Shown here in pieces: positions 1 to 8,246 of a DNA stretch of 64,000 nucleotides. Every line of letters begins with the position of its first letter. The stretch's first letter is position 1. The notes below the pieces were generated by a model that saw only the letters and a list, made by a program, of their open reading frames with translations, was not told the origin of the DNA and did no database searches. Origin of the DNA: Promicromonospora sp. AC04 (GTDB lineage: Bacteria > Actinomycetota > Actinomycetes > Actinomycetales > Cellulomonadaceae); assembly GCF_003058225.1 (NCBI RefSeq), contig NZ_QBUG01000002.1:372001-436000 (forward strand). Reading direction: 5' to 3'. A program made the translations under genes and the position numbers.

Positions 1-1
1 G

Positions 2-1057
2 GTGGTGCCGTGCTTCAACTACGGCCGGTTCCTGCCGCAGACCGTCGGCAGCCTCGTCACCCAGGCGGGCGTTGACGTCGAGGTGATCATCGTCGACGAC
101 GCCTCGACCGACGACAGCCTGGTCGTGGCACGTGAGCTGGCCGCCCGGCACCCGGGCGTGCACGTCGTCGCGAACCCGCGGAACGCGGGCCAGGTCGAGT
201 CCTTCAACCGGGGCTGGGAGCGCAGCACGGGCGAGCTCGTCGTGCGGCTGGACGCTGACGACCTGCTGCCGCCCGGCGCGCTCGCGCGCGCGGCGGCAGT
301 GCTGGAGCAGCACCCGGAGGTCGGGCTGGTCTACGGCCACCCGCACCACTTCGACGACGGGACGACGCCGGAGCCGGCGCTCGGCGACCTGACCTGGACC
401 GTCTGGGACGGGCGCGAGTGGCTGGCCGAGCGGTGCCGGACCGGCGTCAGCTGCATCACCTCCCCCGAGGTGGTCATGCGCGCCGACCTGCTCAAGGACG
501 TCGGGCCGCTGGACCCGCGGCTGCGGTTCACGATGGACGTGGAGATGTGGCTGCGGCTCGCCGCCGTCGGCGACGTCGCCTACGTGGGCGGCGCCGACCA
601 GGCGCTGCACCGCGAGCACGCGGGCAGCCTGAGCGTGAACGAGGGGTCCGGCGCGCTGCTGGACCTGCGGGCGCGCGCGGACGCGTACGACCGGCTGTTC
701 GCCAACGTCGGCGACCGGCTCCCCGACGCGCGAGCGCTGCACGACCGGGCGCGCGCCGCGCTGGCCCGGGACGCGCTGCGGTACGCGGCGGCGGCCGCCG
801 ACCGGCGGGAGCCGCCCTCGAGCAGCTCGTCCGGGGACCACTCGGCAGCGGTCTATCTGGCGCTTGCGGCCGACGTCTGGCCGCCGTCCCGCTCGTGGCC
901 GTTGACCGCGCGCGTCGTCAAGCGGGCGAGGCAGAGGGAGCGGGCGGACCGCGCCGGGCAGGGCCGCCGACCCGGACCGGGCGCCGTCGCCCGCCGGGTG
1001 GCCCGCCGCGCCCGCACCGAGCTGATGTACCTGCGCTGGGCTACGTCCGGCCTGTGA
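2..1057 (+). CDS. Glycosyltransferase family 2 (5' end outside window)
   Basis: The reading frame is open from the first bases and the protein begins inside the conserved GT-A start (VPCFNYGRFLPQTVGSL), so the true start lies upstream and the gene is partial. GT2 hallmarks follow: IIVDDASTDDS near residue 30 (nucleotide-sugar binding) and the DXD-type metal motif RLDADDLL near residue 79. The C-terminal third is Arg/Ala-rich and not diagnostic. The enzyme should transfer a sugar from an NDP-sugar to a lipid-linked glycan at the inner face of the membrane. A second glycosyltransferase starts 16 bases downstream on the same strand and is probably in the same operon. Confidence 0.9.
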   Translation: MVPCFNYGRFLPQTVGSLVTQAGVDVEVIIVDDASTDDSLVVARELAARHPGVHVVANPRNAGQVESFNRGWERSTGELVVRLDADDLLPPGALARAAAVLEQHPEVGLVYGHPHHFDDGTTPEPALGDLTWTVWDGREWLAERCRTGVSCITSPEVVMRADLLKDVGPLDPRLRFTMDVEMWLRLAAVGDVAYVGGADQALHREHAGSLSVNEGSGALLDLRARADAYDRLFANVGDRLPDARALHDRARAALARDALRYAAAAADRREPPSSSSSGDHSAAVYLALAADVWPPSRSWPLTARVVKRARQRERADRAGQGRRPGPGAVARRVARRARTELMYLRWATSGL

Positions 1058-1073
1058 CCGAGGAGACCTGCCG

Positions 1074-2291
1074 ATGAACCGGCTGACCAGAGCTACCGCG
1101 AAGATCCGCCGCCTGCGCCGTGCGGGCGTCCGCGGGGTGGCGCAGCGCGCCGCCGCCCGCGCCTACCGGGCCACCGACGCCCGCTCGCTGAGCTTCCAGC
1201 TCGACGCCGCGGACATCGCCGGCCGGGTCCCGGTCGCGCTGCCCGTGCCGGTCTCCACGCTGGTGGACCGGCCGCTGACCGTGGGGTGGGTGACGTCCCC
1301 GCCCGCCGCGGGCTCGGGCGGGCACACCACCCTGTTCCGCATGGTCGAGGGGCTCGAGGCGCGGGGACACCGGTGCGTCGTGTTCCTGTACGACCGGCAC
1401 GGCCTGGACATCGCCCAGCGGACCGAGGAGCTGCGGAGCGGCTGGCCCGGTGTGCGCGCCGAGGTCAGGGACGCGCGCGCGGGCATCAGCGGCGTCGACG
1501 CGGTGGTGGCGTCGTCGTGGGAGTCCGCCCACGTCGTCCTGGCCCACTGCCGCAAGCCCGCCCACCGGCTGTACTTCGTGCAGGACTACGAGCCGTACTT
1601 CTACCCGCGCGGGTCGGAGTACGAGCTGGCGGCCATGACGTACCGGTTCCCGTTCCGCCGCATCGCGCTCGGCGACATGGTGGCCGGCTGCCTCCGGTCC
1701 GAGCTGGGGCAGGACAGCGACGTCGTCCCGTTCGGGTGCGACACCCGCACCTACCACCTCCCCCGGGAGGAGACGCCCCGGTCCGGGGTGGTGCTCTACG
1801 CGAAGCCCGACGTCGGCCGCCGGGGCTACCTGCTGGCCGCCCTGGCGCTGGAGCGCTTTCACCGCGCGCACCCGGACCAGGAGATCCACGTCTACGGCTC
1901 GCAGCCGACGGATCTGCCGGTCCCGGTGACGTTCCACGGCCGCCTCACGCCCGCGGAGCTCAACACCCTCTACGGGCGCGTCACAGCGGGCATCGCGATG
2001 TCGTTCACCAACATCTCGCTCGTGGCGGAGGAGATGCTCGCGGCCGGCGTCGTACCCGTCGTCAACGACTCGCCGCTGGCCCGCGCGGACCTGTCCAACC
2101 AGTACGTCGCGTGGGCCGAGCCGACGGCGGCGGGCATCGCCGCCGAGCTCGTCGCCGCCGTCGAGCGACCGGACGTCGCGACGTACGCCGAGAAGGCCGC
2201 CGCGAGCGTCGTCGGCCGGTCGTGGGCTCCTGCGCAGGAGCTGGTCGCCCGGATCGTGGAGGACGAGGTCCGTGGCACAGCCCGGGTGTGA
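1074..2291 (+). CDS. WsaF-like glycosyltransferase (GT-B fold)
   Basis: This 405-residue protein has the N-terminal GT-B signature SGGHTTLFRMVEGLEARGH, a middle YFVQDYEPYFYPRG segment, and a C-terminal donor-binding half with FHGRLTPAELNTLY and the acidic stretch SLVAEEMLAAG. This layout is typical of the WsaF rhamnosyltransferase type of bacterial polysaccharide clusters; the sugar transferred cannot be read from sequence. The ATG has AGGAG ten bases upstream. It follows the preceding glycosyltransferase closely and ends three bases before the stop of a convergent Wzz-like gene. Family assignment is good; rhamnose specificity is only a guess. Confidence 0.85.
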   Translation: MNRLTRATAKIRRLRRAGVRGVAQRAAARAYRATDARSLSFQLDAADIAGRVPVALPVPVSTLVDRPLTVGWVTSPPAAGSGGHTTLFRMVEGLEARGHRCVVFLYDRHGLDIAQRTEELRSGWPGVRAEVRDARAGISGVDAVVASSWESAHVVLAHCRKPAHRLYFVQDYEPYFYPRGSEYELAAMTYRFPFRRIALGDMVAGCLRSELGQDSDVVPFGCDTRTYHLPREETPRSGVVLYAKPDVGRRGYLLAALALERFHRAHPDQEIHVYGSQPTDLPVPVTFHGRLTPAELNTLYGRVTAGIAMSFTNISLVAEEMLAAGVVPVVNDSPLARADLSNQYVAWAEPTAAGIAAELVAAVERPDVATYAEKAAASVVGRSWAPAQELVARIVEDEVRGTARV

Positions 2292-2294
2292 CGG

Positions 2295-2999
2295 TCAGGC
2301 CGCTCTTGCCGGCTCGGTGTCCGGTGCGGTCGCCTGCGCGGTGTCGGACTCGGTGTCGGGCGCGCGGCCCGGCCGCCGGGAGCGCGCCTCGAGCAGCACC
2401 ATGACGGCGAACGTGGCGCAGACGCCGAGCACGCCGGTCATCCCCACGCTCCGGGCCCGCGACCCCTGCACCTGGTGGACGACCGTCGACTCCGGGGCGA
2501 CCGTCACGCTGATGCGGTTGACGGGCGCCACCCCGGCGTCGCGCTGCAGCCGGCTCAGCTCGGTGGCGATCCGCGCGACTATCGCGTTCTGCCGGTCCGC
2601 GACCTCCTCGGGGGTGGCCGCCACCACCTCGACGTACAGGACCTGCTCGGCGAAGTGGGTGGCCCACTGACCGCCCGTGTCCGGCAGCCGGACCGACCAG
2701 CCGTCGCGTACCCCCTCACCGACGAGCGTCGCGTCCGGGGAGGCGTACTTGGTGACCTTGCCGGGCCCGGCGACCGCCTTGGCGACCACGCCGGCCGTGA
2801 TGATCAGGTCCTCGGAGGTGGTGCGCAGCGCGTTCGGGTAGGCCTGGCTCGACGGCGCCAGGAAGACCACCTGCGTGCGGCTGAAGTAGACGCCGTCGTC
2901 CAGCGTGGTGGCGTAGGCGAGGCCGAGCGTCACGACGGCGCCCACTACCAGGACGGGCCAGCGCCGCAGCGCCAGACGGACCAGATCCCACAGCGTCAT
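2295..2999 (-). CDS. Wzz-like chain-length membrane protein
   Basis: The start is ATG at 2999 (MTLWDLVRLALRRWP), chosen because GGAGGG stands at SD distance in front of it; the open frame continues upstream without support. The 234-residue protein has an N-terminal membrane helix (about residues 13-32, WPVLVVGAVVTLGLAYATTL), a periplasmic-type middle region, a second helix near residue 195 (VGMTGVLGVCATFAVMVLL) and a short Arg/Glu cytoplasmic tail. That is the Wzz/YveK polysaccharide co-polymerase topology. No BY-kinase domain is attached. It is divergent from a second Wzz-like gene across 124 bases. Role in polymer length control is inferred from topology and neighbours. Confidence 0.75.
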   Translation of the reverse strand: MTLWDLVRLALRRWPVLVVGAVVTLGLAYATTLDDGVYFSRTQVVFLAPSSQAYPNALRTTSEDLIITAGVVAKAVAGPGKVTKYASPDATLVGEGVRDGWSVRLPDTGGQWATHFAEQVLYVEVVAATPEEVADRQNAIVARIATELSRLQRDAGVAPVNRISVTVAPESTVVHQVQGSRARSVGMTGVLGVCATFAVMVLLEARSRRPGRAPDTESDTAQATAPDTEPARAA

Positions 3000-3123
3000 C
3001 GGCCCTCCGGAAATTCTCGGAGCGGGCGAAATTTGCGCGGGAATTCCGCGACTCATTCTTTTCCCGCCCTCGGCACGATACCTTTGTCGAGCGCGGCGTG
3101 ATACGCCCGGAAAGGGTGAACAA
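3000..3123. promoter_or_regulatory. Divergent promoter region between two Wzz-like genes
   Basis: This 124-base spacer is visibly less GC-rich than its surroundings and must contain promoters for both directions. It holds A/T patches (GGAAATTC, CGAAATTTG), the 8-bp palindrome GGAATTCC at 3040-3047, and GGGTGAA at 3114-3120 directly before the rightward start. The last also overlaps the expected SD position, so its regulatory meaning is ambiguous. I could not fix a -10/-35 pair with confidence. Confidence 0.5.
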
Positions 3124-3945
3124 ATGTCATTCCTTGACGTGATCGCAGCTCTGGGCCGCCAGTGGTTGGTACTGGTGACCGGGCTGCTCGCGACCGCGGC
3201 GCTGGCCTGGGGGGTCACCGTCGTGTCCCCACCTGTGTACACCGCGCGCGCCCTGGTCGTGCTGGTGCCCTCCGAGCAGCTCGTGGGCGAGGGCGGCAAC
3301 CCGTTCCTGGCGCTCGGCGGTCTCGACCTCCCGGCCCGCGTGGTCGTCGCGTACTACGAGAGCGACGTCGCCCACGACAGGTTCGCGTCCGGGTCGCCCG
3401 ACGCCGAGTACGTGGTCGCCATCGAGGAGTCCACGCGCGGGCCGGTGATCGCCATCGACGTGACGGACGCGACCCCGCAGGCCACTCTCAAGACGCTGGA
3501 CCAGCTCACCGCGTCGATACCCGTCGAGCTGCAGCGCCTCCAGGACGAGGTGGACGTCCCGAAGAGCTCCATCATGTCCACGCTGGTGCTCGCGAAGGAC
3601 GAACGGACCAAGACCGACTCGAGCGACATGGTCCGCCTGCTCATCGCCGCGGTGAGCGGTGGCCTGGTGCTCACCGGCATCGCCGCCGTGGGACTCGACG
3701 GGATCCGGCGCAGCCGCCGCGCACGGAAGCAGGCTCCGGTCACCGGTCCCCCGGTCATCGGCCCGCCGCTCATCGGCCCGCCCGTCGGGCCCCCGGTCGG
3801 GCAGCAGGTCGGGCAACGGGTCCCCGTGCAGACCGTGCGGTTCCCGCCGATCACCACCCCGCCGTTGCGCAACCCGCCCCCGGACGCCCGCGAGCGCCAC
3901 CCGGACGACGCGCCGGCCAAGGCATCCACCGCGGACTCCCGGTGA
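3124..3945 (+). CDS. Wzz-like chain-length membrane protein with Pro-rich tail
   Basis: The 273-residue protein starts MSFLDVIAALGRQW and has a membrane helix at about residues 15-37, an extracytoplasmic middle, a second helix near 180-198 and a cytoplasmic tail. The tail contains a Gly-Pro-Pro repeat (GPPVIGPPLIGPPVGPPVG, about residues 217-235). This is Wzz/co-polymerase topology without a tyrosine kinase domain. It is one half of a divergent Wzz pair and overlaps the next gene by four bases (GTGA), so it is translationally coupled to the polymerase-like gene. The Pro-rich tail is an unusual addition that might bind a partner. Confidence 0.75.
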   Translation: MSFLDVIAALGRQWLVLVTGLLATAALAWGVTVVSPPVYTARALVVLVPSEQLVGEGGNPFLALGGLDLPARVVVAYYESDVAHDRFASGSPDAEYVVAIEESTRGPVIAIDVTDATPQATLKTLDQLTASIPVELQRLQDEVDVPKSSIMSTLVLAKDERTKTDSSDMVRLLIAAVSGGLVLTGIAAVGLDGIRRSRRARKQAPVTGPPVIGPPLIGPPVGPPVGQQVGQRVPVQTVRFPPITTPPLRNPPPDARERHPDDAPAKASTADSR

Positions 3946-5276
3946 CGCACGCCCGGCCGCCCGTGTCGGTGCGTCATGCCGCGCCGGGGGCCGGGGTGCG
4001 GCGCGGTGTGCAGTTCGACGCGGTCACGTGGCTGTCGATCTACCTGGTGCTGCTGTTCGCCGTCCCGTCCCGGCTGGTGTTCCAGCCGCTGGGCAGCGCA
4101 GGGGCGCCGTCGATGGTGTTCGGGCTCGCGGGCCTGGTGCTGTGGGTGCTCATGGGGGTGGCCGCGACCCGGACCTCGCCTGGACGGCCCCGTTCGATCC
4201 GCATAGCGCTGGGCGCGTTCGTGTTCAGCGCCGGTGTCACGTACGTCATCGCGATGTCGCGGCCCATCGTGTCCGGCGAGATCAGCCCCGCGGACGTTGC
4301 CCTTCTGGCGCTGCTCGCCTGGTCCGGCACGCTGCTCCTGGCGCACGACGGGGTCACCTCGCCGGAGCGGCTCGACGTGCTCGTGTGGCGGCTGGCGCTG
4401 GCGGGCGGCGCGCTGGCGGTGCTCGGCATCGCGCAGTTCGCGCTCGGCGAGCTCTTCGTGGACCAGATCACCGTGCCCGGCCTGACCCCTACCGGCCCGT
4501 TCGAGTTCACGGAGCGCAACGGCAGGTACCGGCCCCCTGGTACGGCGACCCACCCGATCGAGTACGGCGTGCTCGTGGCGATGCTGCTGCCGCCGGCCCT
4601 GCACGTCGCGTTCCAGCACACCGAACGCCCCCGCCTCCTGCGCTGGGCGCCCGCCGTGGCCCTGCTGGTGCTGATCCCGCTGACCGGGTCCCGCTCCACC
4701 TATGTCGGGGTCGCGATCGCCGTCGCCGTGCTCGTCATCGGCTGGCCCGGCCCCCGGCGGCGGGCGCTGCTGGCCATCGGCGCGGTGGGCACCGTCGCCA
4801 TGCTCGTCGCCGCGCCCGGGCTCGCGGCATCGATGCTCGGCCTGTTCACCGACGCCGACCAGGACCCGAGCGTCGCCTCCCGGACCAGCTCGTTCGACGC
4901 CGCCGGCGAGTTCATCGCCCGCGACCCGCTGTTCGGCCGCGGCCTGGGCACGTTCCTGCCCACGTACCGGATCTTCGACAACCAGTACCTGCTGCTCCTG
5001 GTGACGGTGGGCGTGGTGGGCACGGCGCTGTTCGTCGGGCTCTGGCTGGCCACGCTCCGCGTCCTGCTGCACGTGCAGTCGACCAGCGAGGACGACCGGA
5101 CGCGCAGCCTCGCGACGGCCCTGGCCGCATCGGTCTCGTCGGGATTCGTCAGCCTGTTGTTCTTCGACGCCTTCGCGTTCCCGATGACGATGGGCACGCT
5201 GTTCCTCCTGATCGGGCTCTCCGGCGCGCTGCGCGACCACACGCTCAGGGCAGCTTCCCGGGAATCACCCGGATAA
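3942..5276 (+). CDS. O-antigen polymerase/ligase family (Wzy/WaaL-like) membrane protein
   Basis: I take GTG at 3942, overlapping the upstream stop as GTGA, giving 444 residues (MTHARPPVSVRH). The protein has about ten hydrophobic segments and, in the middle, a larger loop with RYRPPGTATHPIEYG followed by LTGSRSTYVGV, as in the Wzy_C/O-antigen ligase superfamily. The late FGRGLGTFLPTYRIFDNQYL segment is also typical. Such enzymes polymerise or transfer lipid-linked glycan repeats at the outer face of the membrane. Coupling to a Wzz-like gene favours polymerase over ligase, but the two cannot be separated by sequence alone. Confidence 0.82.
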   Translation: MTHARPPVSVRHAAPGAGVRRGVQFDAVTWLSIYLVLLFAVPSRLVFQPLGSAGAPSMVFGLAGLVLWVLMGVAATRTSPGRPRSIRIALGAFVFSAGVTYVIAMSRPIVSGEISPADVALLALLAWSGTLLLAHDGVTSPERLDVLVWRLALAGGALAVLGIAQFALGELFVDQITVPGLTPTGPFEFTERNGRYRPPGTATHPIEYGVLVAMLLPPALHVAFQHTERPRLLRWAPAVALLVLIPLTGSRSTYVGVAIAVAVLVIGWPGPRRRALLAIGAVGTVAMLVAAPGLAASMLGLFTDADQDPSVASRTSSFDAAGEFIARDPLFGRGLGTFLPTYRIFDNQYLLLLVTVGVVGTALFVGLWLATLRVLLHVQSTSEDDRTRSLATALAASVSSGFVSLLFFDAFAFPMTMGTLFLLIGLSGALRDHTLRAASRESPG

Positions 5277-5326
5277 TCACCCGCGTCCGCATTCCCCGGC
5301 CGCGAGTAGTCGTCCACGATAAAGAA

Positions 5327-5980
5327 ATGATCAATCTCTGCTTTCACGGGATCGGAACGCCACCTGCCGGCGTCCCGGCCGAGGAGGCTGCGTACTGGAT
5401 CGGGGGCGACACGTTCCGTCGGGTCCTGGACCGGGTCGCCGACCGTCCGGACGTGCGGCTGACCTTCGACGACGGCAACGACTCCGACGTCACGGTGGCC
5501 CTGCCGGAGCTGGTCGACCGGGGGCGGGTCGCCGAGTTCTTCGTCATCGCGGGCCGCCTCGGGCGCCCCGGCTCGCTGGCGGCCGCCGACGTACGGCGGC
5601 TGCGCCTGGCCGGGATGGGCGTCGGGTCGCACGGCCTGCACCACCGGGTCTGGCGCAGGCTGAGCCAGGCGGACCAGCACGAGGAGCTCGTGGTCGCCCG
5701 CAGCTGGCTGGAGGAGGTCCTGGGCGAGCCGGTGAGCACGGCGGCGTGCCCGCTCGGCCGGTACGACCGCGCGACCCTGGCCGCGCTGCGCCGGCTGCGC
5801 TACACCCGCGTCTACACCAGCGACCGGGCACTGGCCCGGCCGGGCACCTGGCGACAGGCCCGGTTCAGCCTCCGTTCCGGCGACACGGCCGACGACGTCG
5901 GCGGCTGGCTCCAGCACGGCGACCGTTATCCCGCGCGGCTCGCGGACTCGGCGCGGACGTTCGTCAAGGGGCTGCGCTGA
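5327..5980 (+). CDS. Polysaccharide deacetylase family protein
   Basis: ATG at 5327 gives 217 residues beginning MINLCFHGIGTPP. The NodB-homology fold is visible: VRLTFDDGNDSD (metal- and base-supplying Asp pair, about residues 44-53) and GSHGLHHRVW (the HxxxH-type metal-binding motif, about residues 97-107). Later ACPLGRYD replaces the usual motif 3. It is short compared with secreted deacetylases and has no clear signal peptide, so it may act on a lipid-linked intermediate in the cytoplasm. It lies 50 bases after the Wzy-like gene and its stop overlaps the next start by one base. Similar deacetylases occur in exosortase-linked exopolysaccharide clusters. Confidence 0.82.
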   Translation: MINLCFHGIGTPPAGVPAEEAAYWIGGDTFRRVLDRVADRPDVRLTFDDGNDSDVTVALPELVDRGRVAEFFVIAGRLGRPGSLAAADVRRLRLAGMGVGSHGLHHRVWRRLSQADQHEELVVARSWLEEVLGEPVSTAACPLGRYDRATLAALRRLRYTRVYTSDRALARPGTWRQARFSLRSGDTADDVGGWLQHGDRYPARLADSARTFVKGLR

Positions 5981-6921
5981 TGGCGGGTCCGAGTGCCGTC
6001 GATGGTCCCGGCGGCCTCGGCACCGACCCCGAGGTCGCCGCCGTCGTCGTCACGTACAACAGCGCACGCCACGTCGGCGACCTGCTGGACAGCCTGCCCG
6101 CGGCGTTCGGGGACGTCACGTACCGGGCCGTCGTGGTCGACAACGGCTCGACGGACGAGACGGTGGCGCTGCTGCGCGCCAGGGACGACTGCACAGTCGT
6201 CGAGAGCGTGAACGACGGGTACGGCGCCGGCATGAACCGCGCAGTGCGGCATGCACCCCGGGCCGGGACGATCCTGGTGCTCAACCCCGACGCCCTGCTC
6301 GACCCGGAGGCAGTGCCCCGGATGCTGCGCGTGCTGCGCCGGCCGGGCGTCGGCATCGTCGCGCCCCGTACGCGGGAGGCCGACGGTCGGTTGTCGCCGA
6401 CGCTGCGCCGCACGCCGACAGTCGCTCGCGTCGGCGGGCTGAGCTTCACCCGCATCCCGTGGTTCGCCGAACGGATCGACGACCCGCGCGCCTACACCGC
6501 CGAGCGCGCCGTCGACTGGGCGGTCGGGTCGATCTGGCTGCTCTCCCGGGAGTGCTTCGACACGCTGGGCGGGTTCGACGAGTCGTACTTCCTGTACTCG
6601 GAGGAGACGGACTTCGCGCTCCGGGCCCGGGACGCGGGCTGGGCCACCGTGTACACGCCGCTGGCCGGCGGTATGCACATCGGCGGCGGGTCGGGCACCA
6701 GCCACGAGACCCACACGATGCAGATGCTGAACCGGGTCCGGCTGGTCCGACGGCGCAGCGGGACCCCGGCCGCCTGGGTGTACTTCGCGGGAACCCTGCT
6801 CATCGAGCTGCGCCGCGCCGTCCTGGGCCACCGCGCGTCGTGGCCCACGCTGCGCGCGCTGGTCCGCCCCGCCCTCCGCCCGGCGGTGCTCGGCGCGAGC
6901 GACGCGGTGCTGCCGCGATGA
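5980..6921 (+). CDS. Glycosyltransferase family 2 (rhamnosyltransferase-like)
   Basis: ATG at 5980 shares its first base with the preceding stop (TGATG), giving 313 residues. GT2 features are clear: VAAVVVTYNSARHVGDLLDSL at the start, VVDNGSTDETVALL, LNPDALLDPEAV as the DXD-like site, and GGFDESYFLYSEETDFALRAR, the acceptor-side motif common in WbbL-type rhamnosyltransferases. It is cytoplasmic and probably adds one sugar to the repeat unit. It overlaps the next glycosyltransferase by four bases (ATGA), so the three genes from 5327 are one translationally coupled block. Confidence 0.9.
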   Translation: MAGPSAVDGPGGLGTDPEVAAVVVTYNSARHVGDLLDSLPAAFGDVTYRAVVVDNGSTDETVALLRARDDCTVVESVNDGYGAGMNRAVRHAPRAGTILVLNPDALLDPEAVPRMLRVLRRPGVGIVAPRTREADGRLSPTLRRTPTVARVGGLSFTRIPWFAERIDDPRAYTAERAVDWAVGSIWLLSRECFDTLGGFDESYFLYSEETDFALRARDAGWATVYTPLAGGMHIGGGSGTSHETHTMQMLNRVRLVRRRSGTPAAWVYFAGTLLIELRRAVLGHRASWPTLRALVRPALRPAVLGASDAVLPR

Positions 6922-7841
6922 GGCACCTCGCGTCAGGGGAGCCGGGAACGCCCGGGGAACCGGCATCGTCCGGGGAGCCGGCATCGCCTGGGAAGCCGGC
7001 GTCGCCCGGACGGCCCGTCGCCTCGGTGATCGTTCCGGCCCATGACGAGGAACGCACGATCGGCCGCCTCCTCGACGCCCTGTGCGCCGTCCCGGGGCAG
7101 CTGGAGGTCGTCGTCGCGTGCAACGGGTGCACGGACGGGACTGCGTCCGTTGCCGCGCGGTACCCGGTCACGGTGCTCGACCTGCCCGAGCCCTCCAAGG
7201 CGCGCGCGCTGCGCGCCGCCGACGAGGTGGCCCAGGCGTTCCCGCGGGTCTACCTCGACGCCGACGTGGAGATCACCGCCGACGGCGTGGCCCGGCTCGC
7301 GGCCGCCGTCGGCCCGGGTGGCGCGGTCGTCGCAGCCGCCCGGCGGACCATGCCCCGCACGGGGGTCTCGCTTCCGGCCCGCTGGTACTACGACGTGTGG
7401 GAGGCACTGCCGACGGTGCGTTCGGGCCTGTTCGGGCGCGGGGTCCTGGCCATGTCCGAGGACGGCGTGCGCCGGATCGGGGCGCTGCCCGAGATGATGG
7501 CCGACGACCTGGTGCTCTCGGAGGCGTTCGCGCCCGCCGAGCGCACGATCGTGGACGACGTCGCGGTCGTCGTGCACCCGGCGCGCACCCTGCGTGACCT
7601 CGTCCGACGCCGTGCGCGCGTGACGACCGGCAACGTCCAGGCGGACCGGGCCGGCCTGCGCACGCCCGAGGCGCGCACGACCCCCGGCGACCTCTGGCTG
7701 GTAGTGCGAGAGCGGCCGGGGCTGGCGCTGCGGGTCCCGTTCTTCCTCGGCGTCGTGCTGGCCGGGCGGTTCCGGGCCCGCACCGCCGTCCGCCAGGGTG
7801 ACTTCACCACGTGGGAGCGGGACGCGAGCTCCCGGGTGTGA
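6918..7841 (+). CDS. Glycosyltransferase family 2 with repeat-rich N-terminus
   Basis: The start ATG at 6918 overlaps the previous stop (ATGA), giving 307 residues. The first 32 residues are a low-complexity run of GEPASPG-like units. The enzyme fold then begins at VASVIVPAHDEERTIGRLLDAL, with VVACNGCTDGTASVAARY and the DXD-type VYLDADVEI. The last 60 residues are basic and partly hydrophobic (ALRVPFFLGVVLAGRF), possibly a membrane anchor. It closes the first operon block; a 23-bp perfect palindrome follows 89 bases later. The acceptor is unknown. Confidence 0.88.
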   Translation: MRHLASGEPGTPGEPASSGEPASPGKPASPGRPVASVIVPAHDEERTIGRLLDALCAVPGQLEVVVACNGCTDGTASVAARYPVTVLDLPEPSKARALRAADEVAQAFPRVYLDADVEITADGVARLAAAVGPGGAVVAAARRTMPRTGVSLPARWYYDVWEALPTVRSGLFGRGVLAMSEDGVRRIGALPEMMADDLVLSEAFAPAERTIVDDVAVVVHPARTLRDLVRRRARVTTGNVQADRAGLRTPEARTTPGDLWLVVRERPGLALRVPFFLGVVLAGRFRARTAVRQGDFTTWERDASSRV

Positions 7842-7930
7842 CCAGTGGTCACCTCGTCGGGTCGTCATCGAACCTAAACGTCGTGTCCCTGTCCATCACC
7901 GCGAACCGCAAGTTGATGACGGTCGGACCC

Positions 7931-7990
7931 GCCGAACCGAAACGACACGCCGAAGTGTCATCAGCCATCGGCGTGTCGTTTCGGTTCGGC
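7931..7990. terminator. 23-bp perfect inverted repeat, probable bidirectional terminator
   Basis: Left arm 7931-7953 (begins GCCGAACCGAAACGACACG) and right arm 7968-7990 are exact reverse complements around a 14-base loop. There is no U-tract. Its place 89 bases after a glycosyltransferase stop, before a convergent gene, fits an actinobacterial hairpin terminator. Half-arm copies (TTTCGGTTCG) are repeated just downstream, so it could equally be a repeat-element copy. Confidence 0.65.
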
Positions 7991-8096
7991 AAACGAGAGC
8001 ACAGGCAGGTTTCGGTTCGGCGCGTCAGAGCGAGCGCAGGTTTCGGTTCGACATGCGAACCGCAGTGGCGGCCGATCACAGCACGCTTGCCCGGCC

Positions 8097-8236
8097 GAGA
8101 CCCGAGACCCGATACCGGAGACCCCAGACCCCAGACCCCAGACCCAAGACCCAAGACCCAAGACCCGGGACTCGAGACCCGAGACCCGAGACCCGAGACC
8201 CGAGACCCGAGACCCGAGACCCGAGACCCGAGACCC
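8097..8236. repeat. Heptanucleotide tandem array (GAGACCC)n
   Basis: Twenty consecutive 7-base units run without a break. Two GAGACCC lead, then a degenerate unit (GATACCG), one GAGACCC, three CAGACCC, three AAGACCC, one GGGACTC, then nine identical GAGACCC units. The block order (C-, A-, then G-started units) shows stepwise local expansion. It ends 10 bases before the stop codon of the convergent gene. Confidence 0.95.
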
Positions 8237-8246
8237 GACCAAACCG

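Larger units (their letters stand above)
7842..8246. other. 405-base repeat-filled gap between convergent genes
   Basis: No convincing gene lies here; the frames that run through it only translate short tandem repeats. It holds a 23-bp perfect inverted repeat (7931-7990), two direct copies of GCAGGTTTCGGTTCG at 8005-8019 and 8036-8050, several loose CGGTTCG/CGAACCG copies, and a heptamer array (8097-8236). It separates the end of a glycosyltransferase block from the convergent beta-helix gene. Confidence 0.8.

Noticed and set aside
3354-5240. Long leftward open frame of over 600 codons opposite the Wzz and Wzy-like genes
   Set aside because: It is the GC-rich antisense frame of recognised genes, has Arg/Gly/His-rich low-information content and no domain.
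8097-8236. CRISPR array
   Set aside because: The repeats are 7 bases and contiguous with no spacers; no cas gene is near.
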